Origin: Roseobacter sp.
GTDB lineage: Bacteria > Pseudomonadota > Alphaproteobacteria > Rhodobacterales > Rhodobacteraceae
Direction: 5' to 3'
DNA length: 7,143 nt
NCBI GenBank assembly: GCA_024636425.1
Contig: JAGXHB010000073.1
Location: 1 to 7,143 of the forward strand
Shown here in pieces: positions 1 through 7,143 of the stretch. The notes beneath the pieces were generated by a model, which did not search any database, was not told where the DNA came from, and saw only the letters and a list, made by a program, of their open reading frames with translations. Each line of letters begins with the position of its first letter. Position 1 is the first letter of the stretch. The position numbers and the translations under genes were made by a program.

Positions 1-72
1 GCCCTGCCCCAACCGACACCCGAATTTCTAGAAGGGCTGAGAACCAGATGCGCGACACCCCCAACGCCATAA
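1..72 (+). CDS. C-terminal end of a probable aminoglycoside-phosphotransferase-family sugar kinase (AmgK-like), 5' truncated by the window
   Basis: Frame 1 is open from the first base to a TAA at 70-72 and gives 23 residues, beginning ALPQPTPEFLEGLR. The other two frames do not give a plausible tail here: frame 2 meets a TAG at once. The stop lies inside the next gene, so the two reading frames overlap by 25 bases. No catalytic motif of the kinase family lies in this tail, so the identity rests on context. In Rhodobacterales the gene directly before a murU-like gene is usually a phosphotransferase related to AmgK, which phosphorylates MurNAc/GlcNAc at the anomeric carbon. The charged and proline-containing tail fits that family's C-terminus but proves nothing. 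Confidence is good that a coding end is here and moderate for the function. Confidence 0.6.
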   Translation, partial: ALPQPTPEFLEGLRTRCATPPTP

Positions 73-740
73 TGATGTTCGCCGCGGGTTTCGGCACCCG
101 GATGAAACATCTCACCCGGGACCAACCCAAACCGATGATAAAGGTGGCAGGCAGGCCCCTGATAGATCATGCGCTCGATCTGGCGGAAACGATCGCACCG
201 GATCGCATCGTGGTGAACCTGCATTGCAAGCCTGACCCGCTTGTCGCCCATCTGAGGGGCCGCGATGTCCGCACAGTGATAGAGACGCCGGACATTCTGG
301 AAACCGGGGGCGGGTTGCGCAATGCCTTGCCTTTGCTTGGGGCGGGGCCTGTCTTCACCATGAACACCGATGCGATCTGGGCGGGGCCGAACCCGTTGGC
401 CTTGCTGCTAGAGGCGTGGGACGCCGACACGATGGATGCACTTTTGATCGGGGTGCCGGTCAGACAGGCACAGGGACACGCCGGTAAGGGTGATTTTACG
501 CTGGCAGATGACGGGCGGCTGACGCGTGGTCCAGGTGTGATCTATGGTGGCGTGCAAATCATCAAAACCGACTTGTTAAGCACTATTCCAGAGCGTGCAT
601 TCTCTCTGAACCTGCTGTGGGACAAGATGCTTGCCCGTGGTCGCATGTTCGGCCTGCGCTATCCCGGCCAGTGGTGCGATGTGGGCCACCCCGACGGCAT
701 CAAGCTTGCCGAAGACTTGCTGGGGGCACAGGATGTTTGA
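48..740 (+). CDS. murU: MurU-type N-acetylmuramate alpha-1-phosphate uridylyltransferase (sugar nucleotidyltransferase)
   Basis: This 230-residue protein has a nucleotidyltransferase (GT-A like) fold. The expected reaction is UTP + MurNAc-1-phosphate to UDP-MurNAc + PPi, a cytoplasmic step of peptidoglycan recycling that bypasses de novo MurA/MurB synthesis. Visible motifs are the nucleotide-binding loop FAAGFGTRM (residues 11-19), PKPM with its conserved Lys28, ETGGGL (85-90) which binds the base/sugar, NTD (106-108) whose Asp108 should bind the metal, GDF (148-150), and WCDVG (209-213) with the second metal Asp211. Length matches MurU (about 220-230) and lacks the long C-terminal domains of GlmU or GlgC. 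The start at 48 is preferred over the TAATG start at 72 because residues 1-10 supply the first beta strand before the loop. GAAGGG at 31-36 is a weak, distant ribosome site. The gene overlaps the upstream kinase-like gene and addB. Specificity for MurNAc rather than another sugar phosphate (mannose-1-P, glucose-1-P) is inferred from motif similarity to Pseudomonas MurU and from context. Confidence 0.82.
   Translation: MRDTPNAIMMFAAGFGTRMKHLTRDQPKPMIKVAGRPLIDHALDLAETIAPDRIVVNLHCKPDPLVAHLRGRDVRTVIETPDILETGGGLRNALPLLGAGPVFTMNTDAIWAGPNPLALLLEAWDADTMDALLIGVPVRQAQGHAGKGDFTLADDGRLTRGPGVIYGGVQIIKTDLLSTIPERAFSLNLLWDKMLARGRMFGLRYPGQWCDVGHPDGIKLAEDLLGAQDV
722..726 (+). promoter_or_regulatory. Ribosome binding site for addB inside the end of murU
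   Basis: A GGGGG run sits six bases before the ATG at 733. It supports that start over the in-frame upstream ATG at 631, which would add 34 residues lying entirely over murU codons. Confidence 0.5.
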
Positions 741-3696
741 CCCAAGCGATAGCCCGCGCGTCTTCGGCCTTGCCCCCGGCGTTGATTATCCCAACGAGCT
801 GGTGCAGGGATTGCAGTCCCGGCTGGCCGGACACCCTCCCCAAGCCATCGCGCGTGTCGATCTGATTGCCAGCACGCGGCGCATGCAGCGGCGCCTGCGC
901 GACGTTTTCGATGCGGGCCCGGCGAGCCTGCTGCCGCGCATTCACTTGATCGACAATCTCGATACGCTTGTCACGGGCGTGGACCTGCCACGCCCCACGC
1001 CAGCACTGCGCAGGCGGCTGGAGTTGATCACGCTGGTCTCCAAGCTGCTGGATCAGGTACCGGAGCTTGCTCCGCGCGCATCGCTTTATGATCTGTCAGA
1101 CAGTTTGGCCGGGTTGATCGACGAAATGCAGGGCGAAGGCGTGCCGGTCGAAGCAATTACCGAACTGGACGTGAGCGATCAATCAGGACACTGGGACCGC
1201 GCCAAGCAGTTCCTGAGCATTGCACACCGTTATCTTGGTGAAAGCGTGACCCGCCCCGACCCCCTTGCGCGCCAACGCCAGCTTGCCCTGCATCTAATTG
1301 CGGGATGGGGCGCAACACCCCCTGAAAATCCCGTGATCGTTGTCGGTTCAACGGGATCGCGCGGCACGTCGTCCATGCTGATGCGCGCGGTTGCAAAGCT
1401 GCCACAAGGGGCAGTCATCCTGCCGGGTTTCGATTTCGACATGCCTACCTCGGTCTGGGCAGACTTGGGCGAAGATCAGGAAAAATTGGCGCAGGATCAT
1501 CCGCAATACCGGTTCCGCAGCCTCATGCGGGCGCTGGATCTGTCGCGTGCGCTGGTTCAGCCGTGGACGGACCGGCCTGCCCCATCGCCCGGACGCAATG
1601 CGCTGGTGTCACTGTCGCTGCGGCCCGCACCCGTCACTCACGTCTGGCTGACCGAAGGCCCCAAGCTGCCCGATCTGGCAGAGGCGACCGAAGGTCTGAC
1701 CTTGATCCAGGCACCCACGCCGCGTGCCGAGGCCATGGCCATCGCGCTGCGTCTGCGCCAAGCGGTGGAAGACGGCAAAACAGCAGCACTTGTCACGCCG
1801 GATCGTATGCTGACGCGGCAGGTGACCTCCGCGCTTGACCGTTGGAACATTATCCCCGATGACAGCGCCGGTTTACCGCTACACCTCTCGCCGCCGGGGC
1901 GCTTTTTGCGGCATGTGGCTGATCTTTTCGTGCGCAAGCTTGATTCCGAAGCGTTGCTGACCCTGCTGAAACATCCGCTGACCCATACGGGCGGCGACAG
2001 AAACATTCACCAGCTTCAGTCGCAGCGGCTGGAATTGCAACTGCGTCGGGACGGCCTGCCCTATCCTGATGCAGACGGTGTGCTGCGGCTTGCGCGTAAA
2101 GCTGTTTCAAGATCGTCAGATCCTGACCAGATGGATACATGGGCGACATGGGTCGGCACCTGCATCACCGGCGTCAAGATTGGGCAGACCAAACCGCTGG
2201 AAAGCTGGGTCGCAGATCATCTTGCGCTGGCGAACAGCATTGCCGATGGATCGAACCCGACCCTCCAGAACGACATCTGGCACCGCAACGCCGGGGAGGA
2301 AGCCCGCAAGGTGATGGACAACCTGATGGAAAACGCGCCCTTCGGTGGCGAGATGTCGGCGTCAGATTATGCCGATCTGGTTGGAGCGCTGCTGCAACAG
2401 GGCGAAATCCGCGACCGTGATACACCCCACCCGCAGGTGATGATCTGGGGCACGCTCGAGGCGCGGGTTCAAGGCGTCGATCTGGTGATCCTGGGTGGTT
2501 TGAACGACGGCACCTGGCCCGAAGCACCGCCGCCCGATCCGTGGCTGAACCGTCAGATGCGGCTGAAGGCGGGGCTTTTGTTGCCCGAACGGCGCATCGG
2601 CCTTTCTGCGCATGACTACCAGCAGTCCATTGCTGCGCCCGAAGTTTGCCTGACCCGCGCCATCAGGTCGGATGAGGCGGAAACCGTGCCGTCCCGCTGG
2701 TTGAACCGGCTGGGGAACCTGCTGAACGGGCTGCCAGCCCAAGGGGGCGATGCAGCTTGGAAGGCGATGGTGAAACGCGGCAATTACTGGCTGGATCAGG
2801 CGCGCGCGCTTGAAACAGTTGAACGCATTGATTCCGCAACACGCCCGTCCCCGCGTCCGCCACGGGCCGCACGGCCCCACGCGCTGTCGGTGACTGAGAT
2901 CAAACGACTGATCCGCGACCCTTATGCCGTCTATGCCAAACACAGTTTGAGGCTCCGTGCATTGAACCCGCTGGTGCAGTCGCCAGACGCGCCCGTACGC
3001 GGCATCATCGTCCACGAGATCATGGAGCGTTTTGTCAAATCCATCACCGCAGACCCCACAAAGCTGACAAAAGCGCATTTGTTGGAGACCGCTGCCGGCG
3101 TCCTTGAGACCGAGGCACCTTGGCCTGCGGCGCGGGTGATGTGGCTGACGCGGATTGAGCGCATCGCTGACTGGTTCATTGAAAACGAAATGCGGCGGCA
3201 AAGCTATTCCAGTCCGATCGCCTTCGAAAAAGGCGCAAAGGGCAGCCATGACTTTGCCGATCTTGGCTTCACGCTCACCGGGTTTGCCGACCGGATCGAC
3301 CGTACATCTGACGGCGATATTCTGATCTACGACTACAAGACCGGCACCCCGCCAAGTACCGCCGAGCAAAAGGCGTTTGATAAACAACTTTTGCTTGAGG
3401 CCGCGATGGTCGAACAGGGCGGCTTTCGCGAAATCGGCGCTGCGCCCGTGGCGCACGCCGCCTATATCGGGCTGGGCAGCAAGCCCATCGAGCGCGCCGC
3501 CCCGCTTGAGGAAGAACCCCCGCACGAGGTGCTGGCCAAACTGCATGCGCTGATCACGAACTATCTGTCTGACGATCAAGGGTTTACTGCCCGCCGTATG
3601 GTCAAGACGACCGATTTTGCCGGTGACTACGATCAGCTGGCCCGCTTTGGGGAATGGGACGCCACCACCGACCCCACACCCGAGGACTTGATATGA
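733..3696 (+). CDS. addB: AddB, nuclease subunit of the AddAB double-strand-break repair helicase-nuclease (alphaproteobacterial type)
   Basis: This 987-residue protein partners AddA in the AddAB complex, which unwinds and resects double-strand DNA ends to make the 3' single strand for RecA loading. The N-terminus contains PRVFGLAPGVDYP (9-20 region) and STRRMQRR (47-54), as in alphaproteobacterial AddB. The middle carries the family signature GLNDGTWPEAPPPDPW (589-604) followed by PERRIGLSAHDY (618-629), typical of the inactivated second helicase domain. The C-terminal PD-(D/E)XK nuclease runs from about 715 to 930, with His761 in IIVHEIMERF, Asp853 in GFADRID, Asp867 and Lys869 in IYDYKTG, and Gln885, so the nuclease looks intact. 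There is no GxGKT Walker A, and the only cysteines are 477 and 639, so the four-cysteine iron-sulphur site of Bacillus AddB is absent. I chose the start at 733 because its product begins with the usual family N-terminus and has a GGGGG ribosome site. It overlaps murU by 8 bases and addA by 4. Confidence 0.95.
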   Translation: MFDPSDSPRVFGLAPGVDYPNELVQGLQSRLAGHPPQAIARVDLIASTRRMQRRLRDVFDAGPASLLPRIHLIDNLDTLVTGVDLPRPTPALRRRLELITLVSKLLDQVPELAPRASLYDLSDSLAGLIDEMQGEGVPVEAITELDVSDQSGHWDRAKQFLSIAHRYLGESVTRPDPLARQRQLALHLIAGWGATPPENPVIVVGSTGSRGTSSMLMRAVAKLPQGAVILPGFDFDMPTSVWADLGEDQEKLAQDHPQYRFRSLMRALDLSRALVQPWTDRPAPSPGRNALVSLSLRPAPVTHVWLTEGPKLPDLAEATEGLTLIQAPTPRAEAMAIALRLRQAVEDGKTAALVTPDRMLTRQVTSALDRWNIIPDDSAGLPLHLSPPGRFLRHVADLFVRKLDSEALLTLLKHPLTHTGGDRNIHQLQSQRLELQLRRDGLPYPDADGVLRLARKAVSRSSDPDQMDTWATWVGTCITGVKIGQTKPLESWVADHLALANSIADGSNPTLQNDIWHRNAGEEARKVMDNLMENAPFGGEMSASDYADLVGALLQQGEIRDRDTPHPQVMIWGTLEARVQGVDLVILGGLNDGTWPEAPPPDPWLNRQMRLKAGLLLPERRIGLSAHDYQQSIAAPEVCLTRAIRSDEAETVPSRWLNRLGNLLNGLPAQGGDAAWKAMVKRGNYWLDQARALETVERIDSATRPSPRPPRAARPHALSVTEIKRLIRDPYAVYAKHSLRLRALNPLVQSPDAPVRGIIVHEIMERFVKSITADPTKLTKAHLLETAAGVLETEAPWPAARVMWLTRIERIADWFIENEMRRQSYSSPIAFEKGAKGSHDFADLGFTLTGFADRIDRTSDGDILIYDYKTGTPPSTAEQKAFDKQLLLEAAMVEQGGFREIGAAPVAHAAYIGLGSKPIERAAPLEEEPPHEVLAKLHALITNYLSDDQGFTARRMVKTTDFAGDYDQLARFGEWDATTDPTPEDLI
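3682..3686 (+). promoter_or_regulatory. Ribosome binding site for addA inside the end of addB
   Basis: GAGGA lies six bases before the ATG at 3693. It decides the addA start against the in-frame ATG at 3654, whose extra 13 residues are only a shadow of the addB C-terminus. Both elements sit in addB codons, so ribosomes finishing addB can reinitiate at the ATGA junction. Confidence 0.65.
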
Positions 3697-6600
3697 CCGC
3701 CCTTTTCGATGATGCCACCCGCGCGCAGATCGACGCGGCCCGGCCAGATGCGTCGACATGGCTGGGTGCAAACGCAGGGTCGGGCAAGACCCGTGTGTTG
3801 ACTGACCGAGTGGCGCGTTTGCTGCTGAACGGAGTGGAGCCACAGCATATCCTGTGTCTGACCTATACCAAAGCTGCCGCGTCAGAGATGCAGAACAGGC
3901 TGTTCAAACGGCTTGGCGCGTGGGCGATGCTCGACAACGATGATCTGCAGTCTGCCTTGTCCGATCTTGGGGTGACGGACGCTTTTACACCTGATCGGAT
4001 GCGGATGGCGCGCACCTTGTTTGCCCGCGCCATCGAAACCCCCGGCGGGTTGAAAATCCAGACCATTCACTCCTTCTGCGCGTCTCTCCTCCGGCGATTT
4101 CCGCTGGAGGCTGGCGTCAGCCCGCAATTCACCGAGATAGAGGATCGCGCCGCCCAACTGCTTCGCGCCGAAATTGTCGATGACATGGCCGAAAGCCAGG
4201 ATGCCGGGTTGGTGCGCGCGCTGGCCCGCCATTATACCGGCGAGGATTTCAGTGCTCTGACCGGTGCCATCGTGAACGAACGCGAGGGGTTCGCGGTGCC
4301 CGTGGATCTGGCAGGCGCGCTGGCGTTGTTGGGCCAGCCCGCTGACCTGACGGAAGACCAGATCGCCACGAGCGTATTTCTCGGGTCAGAGGTGTCGATA
4401 CTGGCCGATATGATTGCCGTGATGAAGGACCAGAGCGTCACCGATCAGAAGAACGCGGAGAAACTACGCGAACTGGGGGCGTTGGACATCACCGCCCTGC
4501 CCGCCCTTGAGGATATTTTCCTGACAGGTGGCAGCGCGAAGGAGCCTTTCACGGCCAAAATCGGCAGCGTGCCGACCAAGGCGTCGCAGAAGCTGCTGTT
4601 CGACCTGATGCCTCAGATTGATGACCTGATGCGCCGGGTTGAGAGCGCCCGCGAGGCGCGACTGGCGCTGCGCGCAGCCCAGCGCACTCATGTCCTGCAT
4701 CAGTTCGCCGGTGCCTTTCTGAAACGCTACGCGCTGGAAAAGCAAAAACGCGGTTGGCTCGATTTTGACGATCTCATCCTCAAGGCGCGCGGGTTGCTGA
4801 CAGATCCTGCGGTGGCCGCTTGGGTGCTTTACCGGATTGACGGGGGGATCGATCATATCCTGGTGGACGAGGCGCAAGATACCAGCCCGCGCCAATGGGA
4901 TGTGATCGAACGGCTTACAGATGAATTCTATAGCGGTGCCAGTGCGCACGAAGAAGGGGCCCGCACGTTGTTCGTGGTCGGCGACAAGAAACAGTCAATC
5001 TATTCGTTTCAGGGTGCCGACCCGCGCGAGTTTGACCGCAAGCAAACCGTGTTCGAGCAAAAGATCCTCGAGGCGGGCCAGATATTCCAGAGGCGTAGTC
5101 TGGAATATTCCTTCCGTTCATCCTCGGCGATTTTGCAACTGGTCGATACCAGCTTTGTTCCGCATGGCAGCGCCGGATTTGACGCTGACGGTGCGCATAA
5201 GGCGTTCAAATCAGCCCTGCCCGGTCGCGTTGATCTGTGGCCATTGGTTGAAAAATCCGAAGATGCGGATGACCGAGAATGGTCAGATCCTGTCGATCAA
5301 AGGTCTGCGCATCACCACACTGTCGTTCTCGCTGACAAGATTGCAGCACAAATCAAGGAGCTGGTGCACGGCGACCATTACATACCCGTCGATGGTCCAG
5401 ATGGCGGCATGTTTGAGAGGCGGCGCATCCGGGCGGGCGATTTCCTGATCCTTGTCCAGCGCCGCAGTGATCTGTTCTCCGAGATCATCCGCGCTTGCAA
5501 GGTCGCCGGTCTTCCCATTGCAGGGGCGGATCGTCTGAAGGTCGGCGCCGAGCTGGCGGTCAAGGATCTGGCGGCATTGTTGTCGTTTCTTGCCACGCCC
5601 GAAGACAGCCTTGCATTGGCCACCGCGCTGAAATCGCCGCTGTTCGGGTGGACCGAACAGATGTTGTTCAGCCTCGCTCATTACCGGAAAGAGGATCATC
5701 TTTGGCAGGCCTTGCGTCTGTCGGAAAAACACCCGGAAACAGTCTCTGTTCTACGGGATCTGCGCGGCCAGGTCGATTTTCTGCGCCCCTATGATCTGAT
5801 CGAACGCATCCTGACGCGGCATGACGGGCGGCGCAAACTGTTGGCGCGGCTAGGGCCGGAAGCGGAAGACGGGATCAACGCAATGCTGTCGCAAGCGCTG
5901 GCGTACGAGCGGGGTTCAATCCCCAGCCTTACGGGGTTCCTTGTCTGGATGCAGACCGACGACCTGGAGATCAAGCGGCAGATCGACAACGCGTCGGATC
6001 AGATCAGGGTGATGACGGTGCATGGTGCCAAGGGGCTAGAGGCGCCGATCGTCATTCTGCCCGATACCGGCAAAAGACCCCTGACGATCCGGGACGACAT
6101 CATCAGAATGGGCGACACGCCGGTCTGGAAAATGTCCGATGTGGATTTGCCAGCCCCTATGCGGGCAGCGCTGGACGACCGCAAGGACCGCGAATTGAAC
6201 GAACGCTTGCGGCTGCTTTACGTGGCGATGACACGGGCGGAAAAATGGCTGATCATAGCCGCCGCAGGAGAGTTGCCCAAGGATGGCGGCAGTTGGTATC
6301 AGATGATTGGCGCTGCAATGGGTCAGGCCGGTGCTACACCTGTCGGATCTACCGGGCTCATGCGGTTCCAGCATGGTGACTGGGACGGCCTGCCGATCCG
6401 CGAGAAAGCGACAGATCAGCGGAAAACGCCCGTATTAGACCCGATTTTCCACACTGCCCCCTGCGCGATCCCCGAACGCTGGACCACGCTATCACCGTCC
6501 GACCTTGGCGGAGCGAAAGCCTTGGCAGGCGAAGGTGGGCAAGATGAGAATGCCGCTAAATCCTATGGCAGTCTGGTGCATCGCCTGCTGGAAACTCTGC

Positions 6601-7061
6601 CGGTGATGCAAAGTGATACTTGGGATAGCGTGGTCCGCACCTTAACCGAAGGGGTTGATACCACCATCGCGAGGGCTGCGCTGAAGGAAGCTGTCGCTAC
6701 GGTGGAAAACCCTGAAATAGCTCATCTTTTCAGCACCGATGCGCTGCTTGAAGTGCCGATCACCGCGACAATCGGAGCGCGTCGTATCCATGGCACCATA
6801 GACAGGTTGCTGGTGACGGACGACGATGTCCTTGCCATTGACTACAAGACCAACCGCATCGTGCCTGATTGCCCGGATGCCTGCCCTGAAGGGATCTTGC
6901 GGCAAATGGGGGCTTACCGCGCGGCGCTGGCGCAGGTTTTCCCCGGCCACACCATTCGCACGGCTATCTTGTGGACGCGGACAGCGACGTTGATGGGGCT
7001 GCCTGACGATCTGGTCACAAATGCCTTGGCGCGCGCACCCGAACTTGATGGCCTGTCTTGA
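3693..7061 (+). CDS. addA: AddA, helicase-nuclease subunit of AddAB (UvrD/RecB-like superfamily 1A)
   Basis: This 1122-residue protein is the ATP-driven 3'-5' motor and one nuclease of AddAB. All the SF1A helicase motifs are visible: Walker A GANAGSGKT (25-33), Ia LTYTKAAA (56-63), Ib IQTIHSFC (122-129), II VDEAQD (391-396), III VVGDKKQSIYSFQGA (428-442), IV LEYSFRSS (470-477) with Arg475, V VMTVHGAKGLEAP (773-785), and VI LLYVAMTRAE (841-850) with the arginine finger Arg848. The C-terminal RecB-family nuclease has His963 in GSLVHRLLE, Asp1037 in HGTIDRLL, Asp1050 and Lys1052 in AIDYKTN, and Gln1071 with Tyr1075 (QMGAYRAAL). Length is normal for alphaproteobacterial AddA and no frameshift is seen. 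The start at 3693 gives the usual short N-terminus and forms an ATGA overlap with the addB stop, which suggests equimolar, coupled synthesis of the two subunits. Expected location is the cytoplasm at DNA ends. Confidence 0.97.
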   Translation: MTALFDDATRAQIDAARPDASTWLGANAGSGKTRVLTDRVARLLLNGVEPQHILCLTYTKAAASEMQNRLFKRLGAWAMLDNDDLQSALSDLGVTDAFTPDRMRMARTLFARAIETPGGLKIQTIHSFCASLLRRFPLEAGVSPQFTEIEDRAAQLLRAEIVDDMAESQDAGLVRALARHYTGEDFSALTGAIVNEREGFAVPVDLAGALALLGQPADLTEDQIATSVFLGSEVSILADMIAVMKDQSVTDQKNAEKLRELGALDITALPALEDIFLTGGSAKEPFTAKIGSVPTKASQKLLFDLMPQIDDLMRRVESAREARLALRAAQRTHVLHQFAGAFLKRYALEKQKRGWLDFDDLILKARGLLTDPAVAAWVLYRIDGGIDHILVDEAQDTSPRQWDVIERLTDEFYSGASAHEEGARTLFVVGDKKQSIYSFQGADPREFDRKQTVFEQKILEAGQIFQRRSLEYSFRSSSAILQLVDTSFVPHGSAGFDADGAHKAFKSALPGRVDLWPLVEKSEDADDREWSDPVDQRSAHHHTVVLADKIAAQIKELVHGDHYIPVDGPDGGMFERRRIRAGDFLILVQRRSDLFSEIIRACKVAGLPIAGADRLKVGAELAVKDLAALLSFLATPEDSLALATALKSPLFGWTEQMLFSLAHYRKEDHLWQALRLSEKHPETVSVLRDLRGQVDFLRPYDLIERILTRHDGRRKLLARLGPEAEDGINAMLSQALAYERGSIPSLTGFLVWMQTDDLEIKRQIDNASDQIRVMTVHGAKGLEAPIVILPDTGKRPLTIRDDIIRMGDTPVWKMSDVDLPAPMRAALDDRKDRELNERLRLLYVAMTRAEKWLIIAAAGELPKDGGSWYQMIGAAMGQAGATPVGSTGLMRFQHGDWDGLPIREKATDQRKTPVLDPIFHTAPCAIPERWTTLSPSDLGGAKALAGEGGQDENAAKSYGSLVHRLLETLPVMQSDTWDSVVRTLTEGVDTTIARAALKEAVATVENPEIAHLFSTDALLEVPITATIGARRIHGTIDRLLVTDDDVLAIDYKTNRIVPDCPDACPEGILRQMGAYRAALAQVFPGHTIRTAILWTRTATLMGLPDDLVTNALARAPELDGLS

Positions 7062-7108
7062 CGATGCCCCTGCGGCTACCTACGTTCCAATCCTAATCAA
7101 TTGACGTC

Positions 7109-7113
7109 AGGAG
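7109..7113 (+). promoter_or_regulatory. Strong ribosome binding site for the downstream trxA-like gene
   Basis: AGGAG is followed by a six-base spacer and ATG at 7120. It is closer to consensus than the sites of the overlapped upstream genes, which suits a highly expressed product such as thioredoxin. Confidence 0.75.
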
Positions 7114-7119
7114 AGCATC

Positions 7120-7143
7120 ATGGCCACCGTCGCAGTCACAGAC
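7120..7143 (+). CDS. trxA: Start of a probable thioredoxin gene, 3' truncated by the window
   Basis: Eight codons read MATVAVTD up to the window edge, after a near-consensus AGGAG ribosome site. Rhodobacterales thioredoxin 1 proteins commonly begin MATVxVTD followed by a DFWAEWCGPCK active site, and trxA is the usual gene after addA in that order. Thioredoxin reduces cytoplasmic protein disulphides and donates electrons to ribonucleotide reductase. The catalytic WCGPC is beyond the window, so the call rests on the N-terminal residues and on context. The 58-base gap before it means it could either be read through from addA or have its own promoter. No clear -35/-10 pair is visible in the gap, though one could lie within the end of addA. 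Confidence 0.72.

Noticed and set aside
631..732. N-terminal extension of addB by 34 residues from the ATG at 631.
   Set aside because: The extra residues are an out-of-frame reading of murU, look unlike any AddB N-terminus, and the start at 733 has a better ribosome site and the family's usual beginning.
1345..1368. A P-loop-like stretch in AddB (GSTGSRGT, residues 205-212).
   Set aside because: It lacks the GK(S/T) ending needed for nucleotide binding and lies about 200 residues in, not at the N-terminus where Bacillus AddB has its Walker A. It resembles the ordinary GSTGS segment of alphaproteobacterial AddB.
3654..3692. N-terminal extension of addA by 13 residues from the ATG at 3654.
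   Set aside because: It reads the addB C-terminal codons in another frame. The ATGA start at 3693 has a GAGGA site at proper spacing and gives the usual AddA N-terminus.
2362..3843. A 493-codon open frame on the minus strand spanning the addB-addA junction.
   Set aside because: It lies wholly antisense to two well-supported conserved genes. Its translation shows no recognisable domain, is rich in Gly/Arg/Gln/His as expected from the complement of GC-rich codons, and has no visible ribosome site. Long antisense frames are common in GC-rich genomes.
7062..7119. A possible terminator or promoter between addA and trxA.
   Set aside because: I see no stable hairpin with a T-run. The TTGACG at 7101-7106 resembles a -35 box but leaves no room for a -10 element before the ATG at 7120.

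Overview
The window is a densely packed, single-strand gene cluster from an alphaproteobacterium, most likely a Rhodobacterales (Roseobacter/Rhodobacter-type) species. The reasons are the GC-rich DNA (roughly 60 % by eye), AddA and AddB proteins of the alphaproteobacterial type, and a gene order (sugar kinase/phosphotransferase - murU-like nucleotidyltransferase - addB - addA - trxA) that I recall from that order. No database search was run.

Layout, all on the + strand. Positions 1-72 hold the last codons of an upstream gene, probably an AmgK-like amino-sugar kinase. It overlaps 48-740, a MurU-type sugar-1-phosphate nucleotidyltransferase. That gene overlaps addB (733-3696) by 8 bases, and addB overlaps addA (3693-7061) through an ATGA stop/start junction. 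A 58-base gap follows, then the first eight codons of what is probably trxA (7120 to the edge), preceded by a strong ribosome binding site. Four consecutive genes are therefore overlapped and probably translationally coupled. No promoter is apparent before the genes inside the window, and the operon promoter probably lies upstream of it.

Function. The first two genes fit the cell-wall sugar salvage route that turns free MurNAc into UDP-MurNAc: AmgK phosphorylates the anomeric position and MurU adds UMP. AddB and AddA together form the AddAB helicase-nuclease, which resects double-strand DNA ends for RecA-dependent repair, the role RecBCD has in enterics. AddA carries all the helicase motifs and a nuclease site. 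AddB carries a second nuclease site but no visible Walker A motif and no iron-sulphur cysteines. Thioredoxin is a general disulphide reductase with no obvious direct link to the others.

I saw no RNA genes, insertion sequences, CRISPR arrays or large repeats. This looks like conserved core chromosome rather than an accessory island, and I found no convincing sign of an undescribed system. The notable points are the overlap architecture, the joining of peptidoglycan recycling to recombination repair, and the degenerate ATPase side of AddB.
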